Assembly: GCF_003112535.1 (NCBI RefSeq)
Contig: NZ_BEWA01000022.1
Span: forward strand, 116,257-180,256
Reading direction: 5' to 3'
Source of the DNA: Streptomyces rishiriensis
Lineage (GTDB): Bacteria > Actinomycetota > Actinomycetes > Streptomycetales > Streptomycetaceae
Length of the DNA: 64,000 bases
Below, piece after piece: positions 29,107 through 38,619 of the stretch. Each line of letters opens with the position of its first letter. The first letter of the stretch is position 1. The notes under the pieces are model-generated. The model was not told the DNA's origin. It did no database searches and saw only the letters and a program-made list of their open reading frames with translations. Position numbers and translations under genes: made by a program.

Positions 29107-30582
29107 ATGACAGAGACCGACGTGGCCGAACCAGTGCAGGCAGGGCGCTGGGCAGCGTATTCGGTGTGCCTGCTGGCGGGATTCGTGACGCTGCTGGACG
29201 TGAGCGTCATCAACGTCGCGGTCCCCTCCATGCAGGCCGGGCTGCACTTGTCGGCCGGGCAGGTGTTGTGGGCGGCGTTCGGCTACACACTGACCTTCGG
29301 GGTGGTGCTGGTGCCCGCCGGGGCCCTGGGCGATCAGCTCGGCAGACGGCGCACGCTGCTGGTGGGGCTGGCCTTCTTCGCGTTCGGCAGCCTGGCCTGT
29401 GGGCTGGCGGCCTCCGGGTGGTGGCTCGTGGCCGCCAGGCTGGTGCAGGGCCTTGCCGCAGGGGTGGTGACGCCGCAGGTGGTCGGGCTGATGCGGCAGC
29501 TGTTCGCACGGGGCCCGGAACTGGGCAAGGCAGGCGGGGCGTACAGCGGGATGATCGCCGCGACTACGGCCATCGGCCCGCTGGTCGGCGGTCTGCTGAT
29601 CCAGGCCGGCGGCCCTGCCGACGGATGGCGATGGGTGTTCTTGGTGAACGTGCCCATCGCGGCGCTGTCACTCCCGTTGGGCCTGCGGTGGCTCCCCCGC
29701 GATCGGCAGCAGATACGAGGAGTGCGACTCGACCTGCTCGGGATAGCACTGCTCGGATCCGGTGTCGCCACATTGATCCTGCCGCTGATCGCGGCCGAGC
29801 AGCGACAGCCGTCGGTGCCCTGGCACCTGCTCGGGCTGTCGGCCCTGCTGCTGGCGTGTTTCATCGCCTGGCAGCAGCACTGCACGCGCTCCGGCCGACC
29901 ACGGCTGGTCAACCTCGCGATGCTGCGCCAGCGCGACTACGCGATCAGCGCGTTCGTCGGCATGGGCTACTTCGTCGGCTTTGTCGGCATCCCGTTCATG
30001 GTATCGCTGTACTTCCAACTGGGGCTGGGTTACTCGGCACTGGCCGCAGGCGCCGTAGGGACCCCCACTGCGCTCGGCGCGGCGATCAGCGCCCCCCTGG
30101 CCGGCCGCGCGGTCCACCGGGTCGGACGCCGGTTGGTCGTCATCGGACTGGCCGCCGTCGCGCTGGGATCCGCCGGGCTGATCGCCCTGATCGGCCACCG
30201 CGCGGGCGGCCTTGTGTGGCTGCTCGTGGCCGGGCCGCTGCTGCTCGCCGGCGCGGGCAGCGGGCTGGTGATCGGACCGAACCTGACGCTGGCTCTGCAA
30301 ACGGTGCCCCTGACCGAGGGAAGTGCCGCCGGCGCCGTCCTGCAAACAGGGCAGCGCATCGGATCGACGATCGGGATAGCCGTCATCGGAGCGCTGTACT
30401 TCGGCTCCCTGACCGCCCACCCCGGCGACCACCTCCGCGCCGCCACCGACGGGCTCCTCGGCTCCACCGTGGCGATCACGATCACACTGCTGATCACCGT
30501 CATCGCCCTGTTGGCCACGAGAGATCGGCGACCGTCCACGCAGCACGGCACCCCGGCCACCGACGGCGACGAGCCCGACTGA
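29107..30582 (+). CDS. couR5: MFS drug efflux transporter (DHA2-type, 14 TM)
   Basis: A 491-residue major facilitator protein and the only cou gene on the plus strand. It carries LLDVSVINVAVPSMQAGL in TM1 (DHA2 hallmark), motif A LGDQLGRRRTLLVG after TM2, and about fourteen hydrophobic segments to LLITVIALLATRD at the end. It probably exports the antibiotic. The ATG at 29107 follows GGAAGG. It is divergent from couR6 and convergent with couR4. Confidence 0.88.
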   Translation: MTETDVAEPVQAGRWAAYSVCLLAGFVTLLDVSVINVAVPSMQAGLHLSAGQVLWAAFGYTLTFGVVLVPAGALGDQLGRRRTLLVGLAFFAFGSLACGLAASGWWLVAARLVQGLAAGVVTPQVVGLMRQLFARGPELGKAGGAYSGMIAATTAIGPLVGGLLIQAGGPADGWRWVFLVNVPIAALSLPLGLRWLPRDRQQIRGVRLDLLGIALLGSGVATLILPLIAAEQRQPSVPWHLLGLSALLLACFIAWQQHCTRSGRPRLVNLAMLRQRDYAISAFVGMGYFVGFVGIPFMVSLYFQLGLGYSALAAGAVGTPTALGAAISAPLAGRAVHRVGRRLVVIGLAAVALGSAGLIALIGHRAGGLVWLLVAGPLLLAGAGSGLVIGPNLTLALQTVPLTEGSAAGAVLQTGQRIGSTIGIAVIGALYFGSLTAHPGDHLRAATDGLLGSTVAITITLLITVIALLATRDRRPSTQHGTPATDGDEPD

Positions 30583-30635
30583 CCCATGCACGGCACCCGT
30601 TCGGCGGAACCCCGTCCCCGGTGGCGCCGGCGGTG

Positions 30636-31805
30636 CTACCCGGGGATGAGCCAGTCCCGGCCGAGATCGGCGATGTCCGAGCAGCCCATGAGCGCCAGGG
30701 TGCGGTCGATTTCCTCGCGCAGGATGCTGAGCACGTGTTCGACCCCGGACTCGCCGCCCACGGCGAGTCCGTAGAGCGCCGGCCGACCGATCAGGCAGCC
30801 GTCCGCACCGAGGCACAGAGCCTTCACCACGTCGGTGCCTCTGCGGATCCCGCCGTCGATGAGCACCGTGGCCCGGTGGGCCAGCCGGTCGGCGATCCCC
30901 GGCAGCGCGTCCAGTGTGGCCGGGGCGCCGTCCAGCTGTCGGCCGCCGTGATTGGACACGATGATCCCGTCCGCACCGAGCGAGACAGCGCGTTCTGCGT
31001 CGTCTGCGTCCAGGATTCCCTTGACGTAACAGAGTCCCTGCCACTGCGCGCGGACCCTGGCGAAGTCGTCCCAGTCGAGTTCGCCGGCCATCATCCGTTC
31101 CCGGCGCACTTTCGCTGCGAGCGCGCCGGCCCTCACTCCGCTCATCCCGACCAGGTTGCCCGTGAACACCCGCTGGTGGCGCAGGACTTTGTACGCCCAT
31201 CGGGGGTGCAGCGCGGCGTCCAACACGTGCCTGGGGGTGAGCACGGGCGGGATGCTCATGCCCTGCAGCCGTTCCGGTTCGCGGTTTCCGAACACCGGTG
31301 TGTCAACCGTGACCACCAGCGTGGGGCAATCCGATCGTCGGCCGCGCTCGAGCAGCCAGTCCATGAGTTCTCGATCGCGCCACGGATAGACCTGGAGCCA
31401 GTGTCCGACCGGGCTCGCCGCGGCGACCTCTTCGACAGAATAAGACGCTGCCGTGCTCAACACGATCCTGCTACCGGCTGCGGCCGCACCGCATGCGGTT
31501 GCCAACTCGCCGCGCCAGTGCACCAGTCCGTTGATCCCGGTCGGCGCAATCATCACCGGAATCGCCAGCTCGGTGTCTCCGAACCGGGCAGCCGTTTTCC
31601 GCCCGGCGGAACTGCGCAGCACTCGTTGACGCAGGGACCAGCGGGCGAACGCAGACCGGTTGGCCGCCAACGTGACGGAATCGTCCGCGCCGTTCTCCAC
31701 GTACGCCCACACCAGGTCGGGCAGGACCCGGCGGGCGGCCGTTCGGTACCCGGCGATGCTGATCGGCCGGCCCTGCTTCGGCAGAGCGAATCTGATGGCA
31801 CCCAC
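30636..31805 (-). CDS. couR4: FMN-dependent alpha-hydroxyacid oxidase/dehydrogenase
   Basis: About 389 residues with the full FMN-linked (S)-2-hydroxyacid oxidase fold: PVMIAPTGINGLVHWRGE, QVYPWRDRELMDWLL, TLVVTVDTPVFGNREPE, the catalytic SNHGGRQLDGAPATLDALPG (His and Arg pair) and the FMN-phosphate loop DGGIRRGTDVVKAL. In the coumermycin cluster couR1-R4 suffice to make 3-methylpyrrole-2,4-dicarboxylate; CouR4 presumably oxidises a hydroxyacid or dihydropyrrole intermediate. The GTG at 31805 is preferred (GGGGG five bases upstream); a GTG at 31844 is an in-frame alternative. The couR3 stop lies just upstream. Confidence 0.88.
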   Translation of the reverse strand: MGAIRFALPKQGRPISIAGYRTAARRVLPDLVWAYVENGADDSVTLAANRSAFARWSLRQRVLRSSAGRKTAARFGDTELAIPVMIAPTGINGLVHWRGELATACGAAAAGSRIVLSTAASYSVEEVAAASPVGHWLQVYPWRDRELMDWLLERGRRSDCPTLVVTVDTPVFGNREPERLQGMSIPPVLTPRHVLDAALHPRWAYKVLRHQRVFTGNLVGMSGVRAGALAAKVRRERMMAGELDWDDFARVRAQWQGLCYVKGILDADDAERAVSLGADGIIVSNHGGRQLDGAPATLDALPGIADRLAHRATVLIDGGIRRGTDVVKALCLGADGCLIGRPALYGLAVGGESGVEHVLSILREEIDRTLALMGCSDIADLGRDWLIPG

Positions 31806-31859
31806 TGACACCCCCGAGGAATCAACCGGCCAAAAGGGAATCACCCCACTCGTTCGCCG

Positions 31860-32804
31860 TCAGCGGGTGGGCAGTTCGGTCAGATCGGGTGCCGCCCGCC
31901 GCGTCGGGACCACCGCGTTGAGCAGAAACAGTTCGCAGTCGGCGGCGACTGTTCTCAGCGCCGCGTGGGCCGCGCGGATGCCCTCCACCTCGTGCTGATC
32001 GAACAGCAGTGCCAGCGTGGTCCCGCTGTGTGCGACCGACACTCCGTAACTGCCACAGGCATCCGCCACGTCCCTGGCAACCTCGAAGTTCCGCTTGTAC
32101 ACCCGCCGCTGGTTGACCTCGGCGCTGATCATCGCGGCCCGGCCGATCAACGCGAGATCACCCAGCCGGAATCCCCGGTCCACCAAGTCGAACGCCAAGG
32201 CCAACCGCTCGCTCTCGGCCTCGGTACAGGGCAGCCGCCGCATGGTCACGGTGTCCACCGCCCCACCCTCGTCCAGCACCAGCGCAGCCATCGGCGGCGG
32301 GTCGTCGTAGCACAACAGCACCTCGCCGCGGATGAAGTCGAACAGCGTGGGGACCGGACGGCACACCGCATCGGACGGCTCCAGCTCGCAGCACAGCCGC
32401 ATGATGTCGTCGTCGGCGAGCGGCACGCCGAGCCACTGCGCCATCGCCCGGCACAGCGCCGTCAGGTCCGCGGAGCTGCTCGCGTGTCCGCGGCCCTCCG
32501 GGATCATCGAGCTGACCAGCACGTCCAGCCCGACATCGGCGGAACTGGCTCCGACCAGCCGGTCGAGCAACACATCGCACATCCGGCGGACCTTGACCTT
32601 CGACCGTGGCCACACCCGGACGCCGGGCAAGTAGGAGCCACGCACGACCACGTCGCTGTACCAGTCGACAGGAAAGGTCACCATCAGCTCGCGGCCGTCA
32701 ACCGTGCCTTGAACGAGCTCGCCGCAGGTACCGACTGCTCGTCCGCGTCCGCTCTCAACAGGTTGCATCGACCTTCCACTTCTCGACGGCCGCCGACCGT
32801 TCAC
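31860..32804 (-). CDS. couR3: GHMP-family L-threonine kinase (PduX-like)
   Basis: A GHMP-superfamily kinase of 302-314 residues. The ATP-binding loop is PEGRGHASSSADLTALCRA; VGTCGELVQGTVDGRELMVT near the start resembles PduX threonine kinases, and VAHSGTTLALLFDQHEVEG is the third GHMP motif. From published work on the coumermycin homologue, it phosphorylates L-threonine on oxygen, the entry step to the central pyrrole. The GTG at 32804 overlaps the couR2b stop (GTGA); an ATG at 32768 is an alternative start. Confidence 0.88.
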   Translation of the reverse strand: MNGRRPSRSGRSMQPVESGRGRAVGTCGELVQGTVDGRELMVTFPVDWYSDVVVRGSYLPGVRVWPRSKVKVRRMCDVLLDRLVGASSADVGLDVLVSSMIPEGRGHASSSADLTALCRAMAQWLGVPLADDDIMRLCCELEPSDAVCRPVPTLFDFIRGEVLLCYDDPPPMAALVLDEGGAVDTVTMRRLPCTEAESERLALAFDLVDRGFRLGDLALIGRAAMISAEVNQRRVYKRNFEVARDVADACGSYGVSVAHSGTTLALLFDQHEVEGIRAAHAALRTVAADCELFLLNAVVPTRRAAPDLTELPTR

Positions 32805-33418
32805 ACGACGGGCAGTTCGGAGCCGGCCCGCAAGCCTCGGCAGTGCGTGCGGAACCGGGCCGCGTATCCGGACAGGCGGCCCTCGATCCGGCCGGGGACG
32901 TTGCGCCCGTCCGGCGCGACCGGGAGGCGCAACAGATGCGGTCGGGTGAGCTCGCCGGCGAGGAGGCCGGCCACCACGGAGCCGACGCCGCCGGCCAGTG
33001 GTGGGGACAACACCAGATAGCCGAGCGAGGCCGCCCAGGACTCGATGTTCCCGACCGGCGGGGTGGGCTGGGCGCCTGTGGAACTGTACGCGCGGTCATC
33101 CAACACGACGTGGATCAGCGGCAACCCGGTGAACTCGGCGGCCAGCAACAGCACGCCGGGATTCATCGCCAACGAGCCGTCCCCGTCGACGACGATCACC
33201 GGTCGGGACAGCCCGGCCGCGACGCCCACGGCGACACAGCCGGCCAGCCCCATGGAGCCGAGCATGTAGAAGTGCCCGGGCTTGTCCTGGATGTCGTTGG
33301 CGATACGGCAGGCATAGCCGGTGGTGAACACGATCGGCGTGTCCCCCGACGCGCCGATGATCTCGGCGATGGCTGCCGCCTTGTTCTGCGGCGAGTGCGT
33401 CATCGTGCGGATCGTCAC
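32801..33418 (-). CDS. couR2b: ThDP-dependent decarboxylase, beta subunit (sulfopyruvate/phosphonopyruvate type)
   Basis: A 205-residue thiamine-diphosphate-binding half-enzyme. The ThDP motif is DGDGSLAMNPGVLLLAAEFT with DDRAYSSTG at the end of the loop. It resembles the ComE/beta subunit of sulfopyruvate decarboxylase, where the two ThDP halves are separate proteins. It works with CouR2a in central-pyrrole formation; the substrate is unproven. The GTG start overlaps the couR2a stop, so the pair is made stoichiometrically. Confidence 0.85.
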   Translation of the reverse strand: MTIRTMTHSPQNKAAAIAEIIGASGDTPIVFTTGYACRIANDIQDKPGHFYMLGSMGLAGCVAVGVAAGLSRPVIVVDGDGSLAMNPGVLLLAAEFTGLPLIHVVLDDRAYSSTGAQPTPPVGNIESWAASLGYLVLSPPLAGGVGSVVAGLLAGELTRPHLLRLPVAPDGRNVPGRIEGRLSGYAARFRTHCRGLRAGSELPVV

Positions 33419-33933
33419 GGGCGCCAGCCGAAAAGTCCAGGGGCGATGAGCAGGAACCGTGGTTCGTCCACCTCGGTGGCGAGCCAGTTGGCAGTGGCCT
33501 CGGTCAGGTCGGCGCCGTCGGCGAGCCAGCGGACGTCCGCGTTCAGACCGGCCAGGATCGTCGGAGTGAGCGTGCCCATGGCGCTGTTCTCCTCAGTGTT
33601 GTCCGGGGCCATGCCCCGGACGCTGATGACCGTGACCACGTCGAGCCGGCAGGGCATGATCAATGACGCGAAGGCGTTGACCGACTGGCCGAACCCGGAG
33701 TTCTGCATCAAGACCACCGGCTGCCGGCCGGCCAGTGCCGCGCCGGCCGCGACCCCGACCGCGGAGTCCTCCCGCGCGATGGTCCGCATCCCGCACGCGG
33801 CGTCGATCTCGCGGTACAGCTGGGCGAGCACGCCGCACGGGGTGCCCAGGAATGGACCGGACCGACCGGTCGTCAGGATCCGAGCGAGCCGACCGGCCAC
33901 GTCCTCAGCAGGCTTGACCACCGCTGTACTCAT
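33415..33933 (-). CDS. couR2a: ThDP-dependent decarboxylase, alpha subunit
   Basis: A 172-residue pyrimidine-binding half of a split ThDP enzyme. TIAREDSAVGVAAGAALAG holds the glutamate that activates ThDP, followed by PVVLMQNSGFGQSVNAFASL, which is highly typical of sulfopyruvate and phosphonopyruvate decarboxylases. The ATG at 33933 overlaps the couR1 stop; a TTG one codon earlier is possible. It acts with CouR2b, probably removing a carboxylate or transferring an acyl unit during central-pyrrole assembly. Confidence 0.85.
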   Translation of the reverse strand: MSTAVVKPAEDVAGRLARILTTGRSGPFLGTPCGVLAQLYREIDAACGMRTIAREDSAVGVAAGAALAGRQPVVLMQNSGFGQSVNAFASLIMPCRLDVVTVISVRGMAPDNTEENSAMGTLTPTILAGLNADVRWLADGADLTEATANWLATEVDEPRFLLIAPGLFGWRP

Positions 33934-35357
33934 CAACCACGCTCGCCGTCCGCCTGGATCGCACCGCTGATGAGCGCGCGTACCTCGTCCGGGGTGTTCA
34001 CCTCGATCAGCCGACTCCGGTCGATCTGGTGGAACTCACCTTCGGAATACGCGCCCGAGCCATGGATGACCACGTCGGCGCCGGCGGGGATCAAGTCACG
34101 GTCGATCGCGTTGAGGCAGCCGACGGCGGACATCACCATGGCCCACTCGCGCAGCCGGCGGGGGTCCTCCGGCAGCCGGTGGAAGTCGGCGCCGCGCAAC
34201 AGATCCCGGACGAAGGCATATCGGTTGACGCACTCCGGCAGGGAAACCACGATCCCGTTGCCACCATGGTCGGCCACCAGTTGCCGGACCGCTTTCGTCG
34301 TCGGCGGATTGCGCGTGTAGAAGGTCCGTTCCAGGCGCTCGCCGGTTGAATAGCAGTACTCGGGCAGCCGGGGATCGGCGTCCGCTGGCCTGGTCAGCAA
34401 GCCGTCACCGGTGGCCCGGTAGAGATCCCGGACCACGGTCTCGACGTCAATTCCGGTAACGGCGCTGACGAGATCCGGCGTCTCCAAATGCTGCACCAGC
34501 AAGTAGCGCTGCGGCACGTCGAACCGGACACCGTCCTCGGCCGCCATCTGCCGGCCCAGGTCGTGTCCGAGAAAACCGTAGGCGCTGGAGACGGCGTGGG
34601 TGTGCCACCGCTCACCGACAGGCGGGAAGTACTCATACTCGAACAGTGTCCGAATGAAGTCGGCCACCATGTAGTTCTTCGGGTTCAGCGTGTACCAGAC
34701 TCGAAATCCACGCAGGACGGGATCGTCGGCGGCCAGATCGCCGACGGCGGCCGTCGTGATCTCCTTGACGTGTTCACGCTCGGGTCCGGAGTAGACGCCC
34801 ATCGGGTTGGCCGCGCGCAGCGCCGGATCGGCATCGATGTCGGAGGCCCACAGTTTGGGCAGTGAACTGGACGGCACCACGGTGACCACGCGCAGCTTGC
34901 TCGGGTCCGACAGGCCGACCTGGTAGGCGCGTAGCACCGCGTTGCGCAGCGCCACCGCCTTGTTGGCCGCCGACGGGGTCACCAGCAGCACCGGCTCGCC
35001 GGTCAGTTCGGTATGCCGTACCGCGCGGGCCACGATCACTGAGGAGCCGAACGTCTTCGTGGTATGTGTGCCCGGGTTCTCGGTCAGGTCGAGGAAGTGA
35101 AGCCGACGTCCTCGGTATTCGCCAAGTTCGCCGGCGGAAATCCCGCTGACCGAAAAGAACTCGTCCAGCTCCGGGCCGAGTTTGGGAAGTTGCCAGCTCG
35201 GTTCGAACCAGGAATCGGTACTGGCCCAGGTGGTATCGATCCGCTCACTGGCCACGAGCAGATGCTGATAATAGAAGCTGAGAGAGTTGGGGACTCGGTG
35301 CAATACCCCCGTGGCTGCAGAGCCCTGCACGGACCGATGTTCTGAGTGAGTACACAT
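33933..35357 (-). CDS. couR1: Central-pyrrole enzyme CouR1, probable fold-type II PLP enzyme
   Basis: A 474-residue protein of a poorly described family. Two segments resemble fold-type II PLP enzymes (threonine synthase/cysteine synthase group): ENPGTHTTKTFGS with a candidate Schiff-base Lys101, and LLVTPSAANKAVALRNAV (127-144), where such enzymes have an SSGNTG loop. A later GNGIVVSLPECVNRYAF and a Gly-Ser-Gly (VVIHGSGAYSEGEF) could hold the cofactor phosphate. This would suit a substrate of O-phosphothreonine made by CouR3, but the assignment is inference. It opens the tightly coupled couR1-R2a-R2b-R3-R4 operon. The start at 35357 has only a weak ribosome-binding site. Confidence 0.75.
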   Translation of the reverse strand: MCTHSEHRSVQGSAATGVLHRVPNSLSFYYQHLLVASERIDTTWASTDSWFEPSWQLPKLGPELDEFFSVSGISAGELGEYRGRRLHFLDLTENPGTHTTKTFGSSVIVARAVRHTELTGEPVLLVTPSAANKAVALRNAVLRAYQVGLSDPSKLRVVTVVPSSSLPKLWASDIDADPALRAANPMGVYSGPEREHVKEITTAAVGDLAADDPVLRGFRVWYTLNPKNYMVADFIRTLFEYEYFPPVGERWHTHAVSSAYGFLGHDLGRQMAAEDGVRFDVPQRYLLVQHLETPDLVSAVTGIDVETVVRDLYRATGDGLLTRPADADPRLPEYCYSTGERLERTFYTRNPPTTKAVRQLVADHGGNGIVVSLPECVNRYAFVRDLLRGADFHRLPEDPRRLREWAMVMSAVGCLNAIDRDLIPAGADVVIHGSGAYSEGEFHQIDRSRLIEVNTPDEVRALISGAIQADGERG

Positions 35358-35453
35358 TACGGGTCACCGCATTCTGATCCGGGTCCGCGATTAGTGTTCT
35401 TGTGCCTTCCGCCCGGGTGGTCCACATACCCGAGGCGTCGAGTCGTCGTGAAC

Positions 35454-36284
35454 CTACTCGGTGCGCTGCCAGTAGACACCGTCGCGGTCGATCCTGATCA
35501 GCTCGTCGGCGATGCCGAACCGCGCACGGTATTCGTCCACCGCGTCTTTGCACGGCGGGCACATCAGGTAGTCGTCCACGATGACGTAGCCACCGACGGA
35601 CACCTTCGGGTAGAGGTTGGTCAGGGTATCCCAGGTGGATTCATACAGGTCCCCGTCCATCCGCAGTACGGCGAGCGCGTCGATCGGCGCGGTGGGCAGC
35701 GTGTCCTTGAACCAGCCGGGGAGGAACCGGACCTGCTCGTCGAGCAGATCGTAGTTGCGGAAGTTGCGCCGGACCTCGTCCTCGGACACCGCGAGCACCG
35801 CATTACGCCGATGCAGCGCCATCTTCCGGTCGCCGGCATGGCCGTCCTCACCGACGTCAGGAATGCCCTGGAAGGAGTCAGCGACCCACACCGTCCGGTC
35901 GCGCACGTCGTGAGCGCGCAGAATTCCGCGCATGAAGATGCACGCTCCCCCACGCCACACCCCAGTTTCCACGAGGTCACCGGGGACATTGTTGCCAATA
36001 ACGTCCTCGACACATTGCCGAATGTTTTCGAGGCGTTTGATTCCGATCATCGTGTGCGCGTTCGCCGGCCAGTCGCGTCCCTCGCTGCGGACCTCTTCCC
36101 GGTACGTCGAATCGCGATGGGAGAAGTTTTCCCGGTGCGCAGGATCCTCATACACCGTCCCGGCTAACACCTTGATCATGAGGTCCAGATACAGCGATGA
36201 GTCGCTGCCTGTTCCTTGGGTGGTTTCTTCGGGCTGAGATCGGAGTTTGTGTGCCACCCTGCTTACGATAGGTGCCACCTCCAT
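35454..36284 (-). CDS. couP: Noviose 4-O-methyltransferase (TylF/MycF family)
   Basis: A 276-residue Mg2+-dependent SAM O-methyltransferase of the macrocin type, highly similar in layout to NovP. It has DLVETGVWRGGACIFMRGIL (SAM motif), VWVADSFQGIP, LRMDGDLYESTWDTLTNLYP and GGYVIVDDYLMCPPCKDAVD (metal-binding Asp pair). It methylates the 4-hydroxyl of the deoxysugar after glycosyl transfer. Leu40 is encoded by TTA (plus-strand 36165-36167), so translation should need bldA tRNA. The ATG at 36284 is placed by NovP-like length; no strong ribosome-binding site is seen. Confidence 0.9.
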   Translation of the reverse strand: MEVAPIVSRVAHKLRSQPEETTQGTGSDSSLYLDLMIKVLAGTVYEDPAHRENFSHRDSTYREEVRSEGRDWPANAHTMIGIKRLENIRQCVEDVIGNNVPGDLVETGVWRGGACIFMRGILRAHDVRDRTVWVADSFQGIPDVGEDGHAGDRKMALHRRNAVLAVSEDEVRRNFRNYDLLDEQVRFLPGWFKDTLPTAPIDALAVLRMDGDLYESTWDTLTNLYPKVSVGGYVIVDDYLMCPPCKDAVDEYRARFGIADELIRIDRDGVYWQRTE

Positions 36285-36683
36285 TCGGGTCCAGGTATCG
36301 AGGCTCAGAAGTTTCCGCCTACTGCACTTACGCCGTGAGTCCGATGAATCCGTAGCTGACGACTCGATGCCATAATTCTCTGTGTAGCCGCCGTCTTCGA
36401 GTTCTTCCCGGACGCCCATCTTCTCGAGCGGGCGCTCCACGCCTTCAGCGAGGCGAGCAGGGCACGGATCCGTCGGCCCGGCTGGACTGCCCAGCCGGGG
36501 CCGGCCGCTGCGAGGCCGGCTCGGCAGCCCGATGACTCCTTCGACGTCATGGCGGGCGATCCACGGCCGTGCTGTGTGCGGGTCGTAGGGCAGCACCGCG
36601 GCGATCTGGGTGGCGGGCGTCAACTCGCCCGAGTCACGGGCAAAACGTCCGCCAGATCCTGAGCAGCGGGACCGAACGGCCGG
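36285..36683. other. couO-couP spacer with IS debris
   Basis: About 400 bases without a gene. The couP reading frame runs open upstream into the IS630 scrap at 36480-36623, which explains the apparent N-terminal extension. The rest may carry a couP promoter; no motif was assigned. Confidence 0.55.
36480..36623 (-). pseudogene. IS630-type transposase helix-turn-helix scrap
   Basis: Minus-strand text from 36623 reads QIAAVLPYDPHTARPWIARH, then DVEGVIGLPSRPRSGRPRLG and SPAG. It matches the helix-turn-helix linker of IS630-family transposases (ARVL..xxxTVRRWIxRxxxxGVxGLxDRPRxGRPRLGSP). The scrap ends shortly after. It shows that a transposon once inserted between couO and couP. Confidence 0.65.
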
Positions 36684-37725
<1,042 letters not shown>

Positions 37726-38571
37726 TTAGGGACCGTTGTGCGAGCGCGCTTTCGTGAACACCTCGAACAGCAACCGGGCGAAGGGCTCCGAATCGGTCAG
37801 GAAGCCGGTGTGGTCGCCGGGAAAGTCGACGAGTTCGGTGCCGAGTTGATCGGCGAGTGCGACCGCGGTGCGGTGGAAGAGCGAGCCCTGGGCCTTGGAT
37901 CCGCCGGCGATGACGATTCGGTCGGCCATGGGTCGCAGCGCGTCGATGTCAGGCCGGTAGCGGGTAGTCGGGCGAAGGGTGAAACGGAAGAGCCGGTCGA
38001 GGATGGTCCACACGTCCCACGGGGCGGTGAACGCATTCGGTCCGGGCGGGTCCGGGGTCGGCCGGTGCAGGCGGATGTCGGCAAGGGCGAGGTACTTCTG
38101 CAACGCCGCGGGGCGGTTCTCACGGTACATGTCGCAGATCTCATCGATGGCGGCGCGCAGTTCCACGCGGTCGGTCAACAGCTCGAGCAACGGGGGCTCG
38201 TGGGCGACCAGCGTCCTGACCTGGTCAGGGTGCTGGGCAGCCAGCGCGAGCGCGGTCACACCGCCTCCGCTGCTGGCGAACAAGTACGCCGGCCCGGCGT
38301 CGAGCGCCGAAATGAGCCGGTGCACGTCGTCGGCCATCACCTCGGGGAGTGCGTCCTGGTTCGGGTCGTCCGCAGGGCTGCTGTGGACCCCACGGGGGTC
38401 GAAGGTCACGACCGTGAAGTGCTCGGCCAGCGGCCGCGAGATCGGCGCGAACCCTTTACAGCCCATGGGTAAACCGACCACGACGAGCAGGGGACCTGCT
38501 CCTTGGATCTCGTAGTGCAGGCGCGCGCCAGGCACTTCCAGGCCATAGACCACCGGTCCGTGGTTCGCCAT
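37726..38571 (-). CDS. couN7: Alpha/beta-hydrolase-fold pyrrole acyltransferase
   Basis: A 281-residue alpha/beta hydrolase with oxyanion segment VGLPMGCKGFAPISRPLA, nucleophile elbow LFASSGGGVTALALA (Ser in SSGGG) and the final GDHTGFLTDSEPFA with the likely catalytic His. In clorobiocin the CloN7 homologue moves the pyrrolyl group from the carrier CloN1 onto the 3-hydroxyl of the sugar, despite the hydrolase fold. It is the last gene of couN1-N7, 48 bases after couN6. Confidence 0.85.
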   Translation of the reverse strand: MANHGPVVYGLEVPGARLHYEIQGAGPLLVVVGLPMGCKGFAPISRPLAEHFTVVTFDPRGVHSSPADDPNQDALPEVMADDVHRLISALDAGPAYLFASSGGGVTALALAAQHPDQVRTLVAHEPPLLELLTDRVELRAAIDEICDMYRENRPAALQKYLALADIRLHRPTPDPPGPNAFTAPWDVWTILDRLFRFTLRPTTRYRPDIDALRPMADRIVIAGGSKAQGSLFHRTAVALADQLGTELVDFPGDHTGFLTDSEPFARLLFEVFTKARSHNGP

Positions 38572-38619
38572 GCTCAGTCGGTCCTTCCTGCTGTTGAGAA
38601 GTGTGCTGTCTCGGCGGGG

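Noticed and set aside
30583..30635. Bidirectional terminator between couR5 and couR4
   Set aside because: GC-rich and partly self-complementary, but no clean uninterrupted stem could be drawn by eye.
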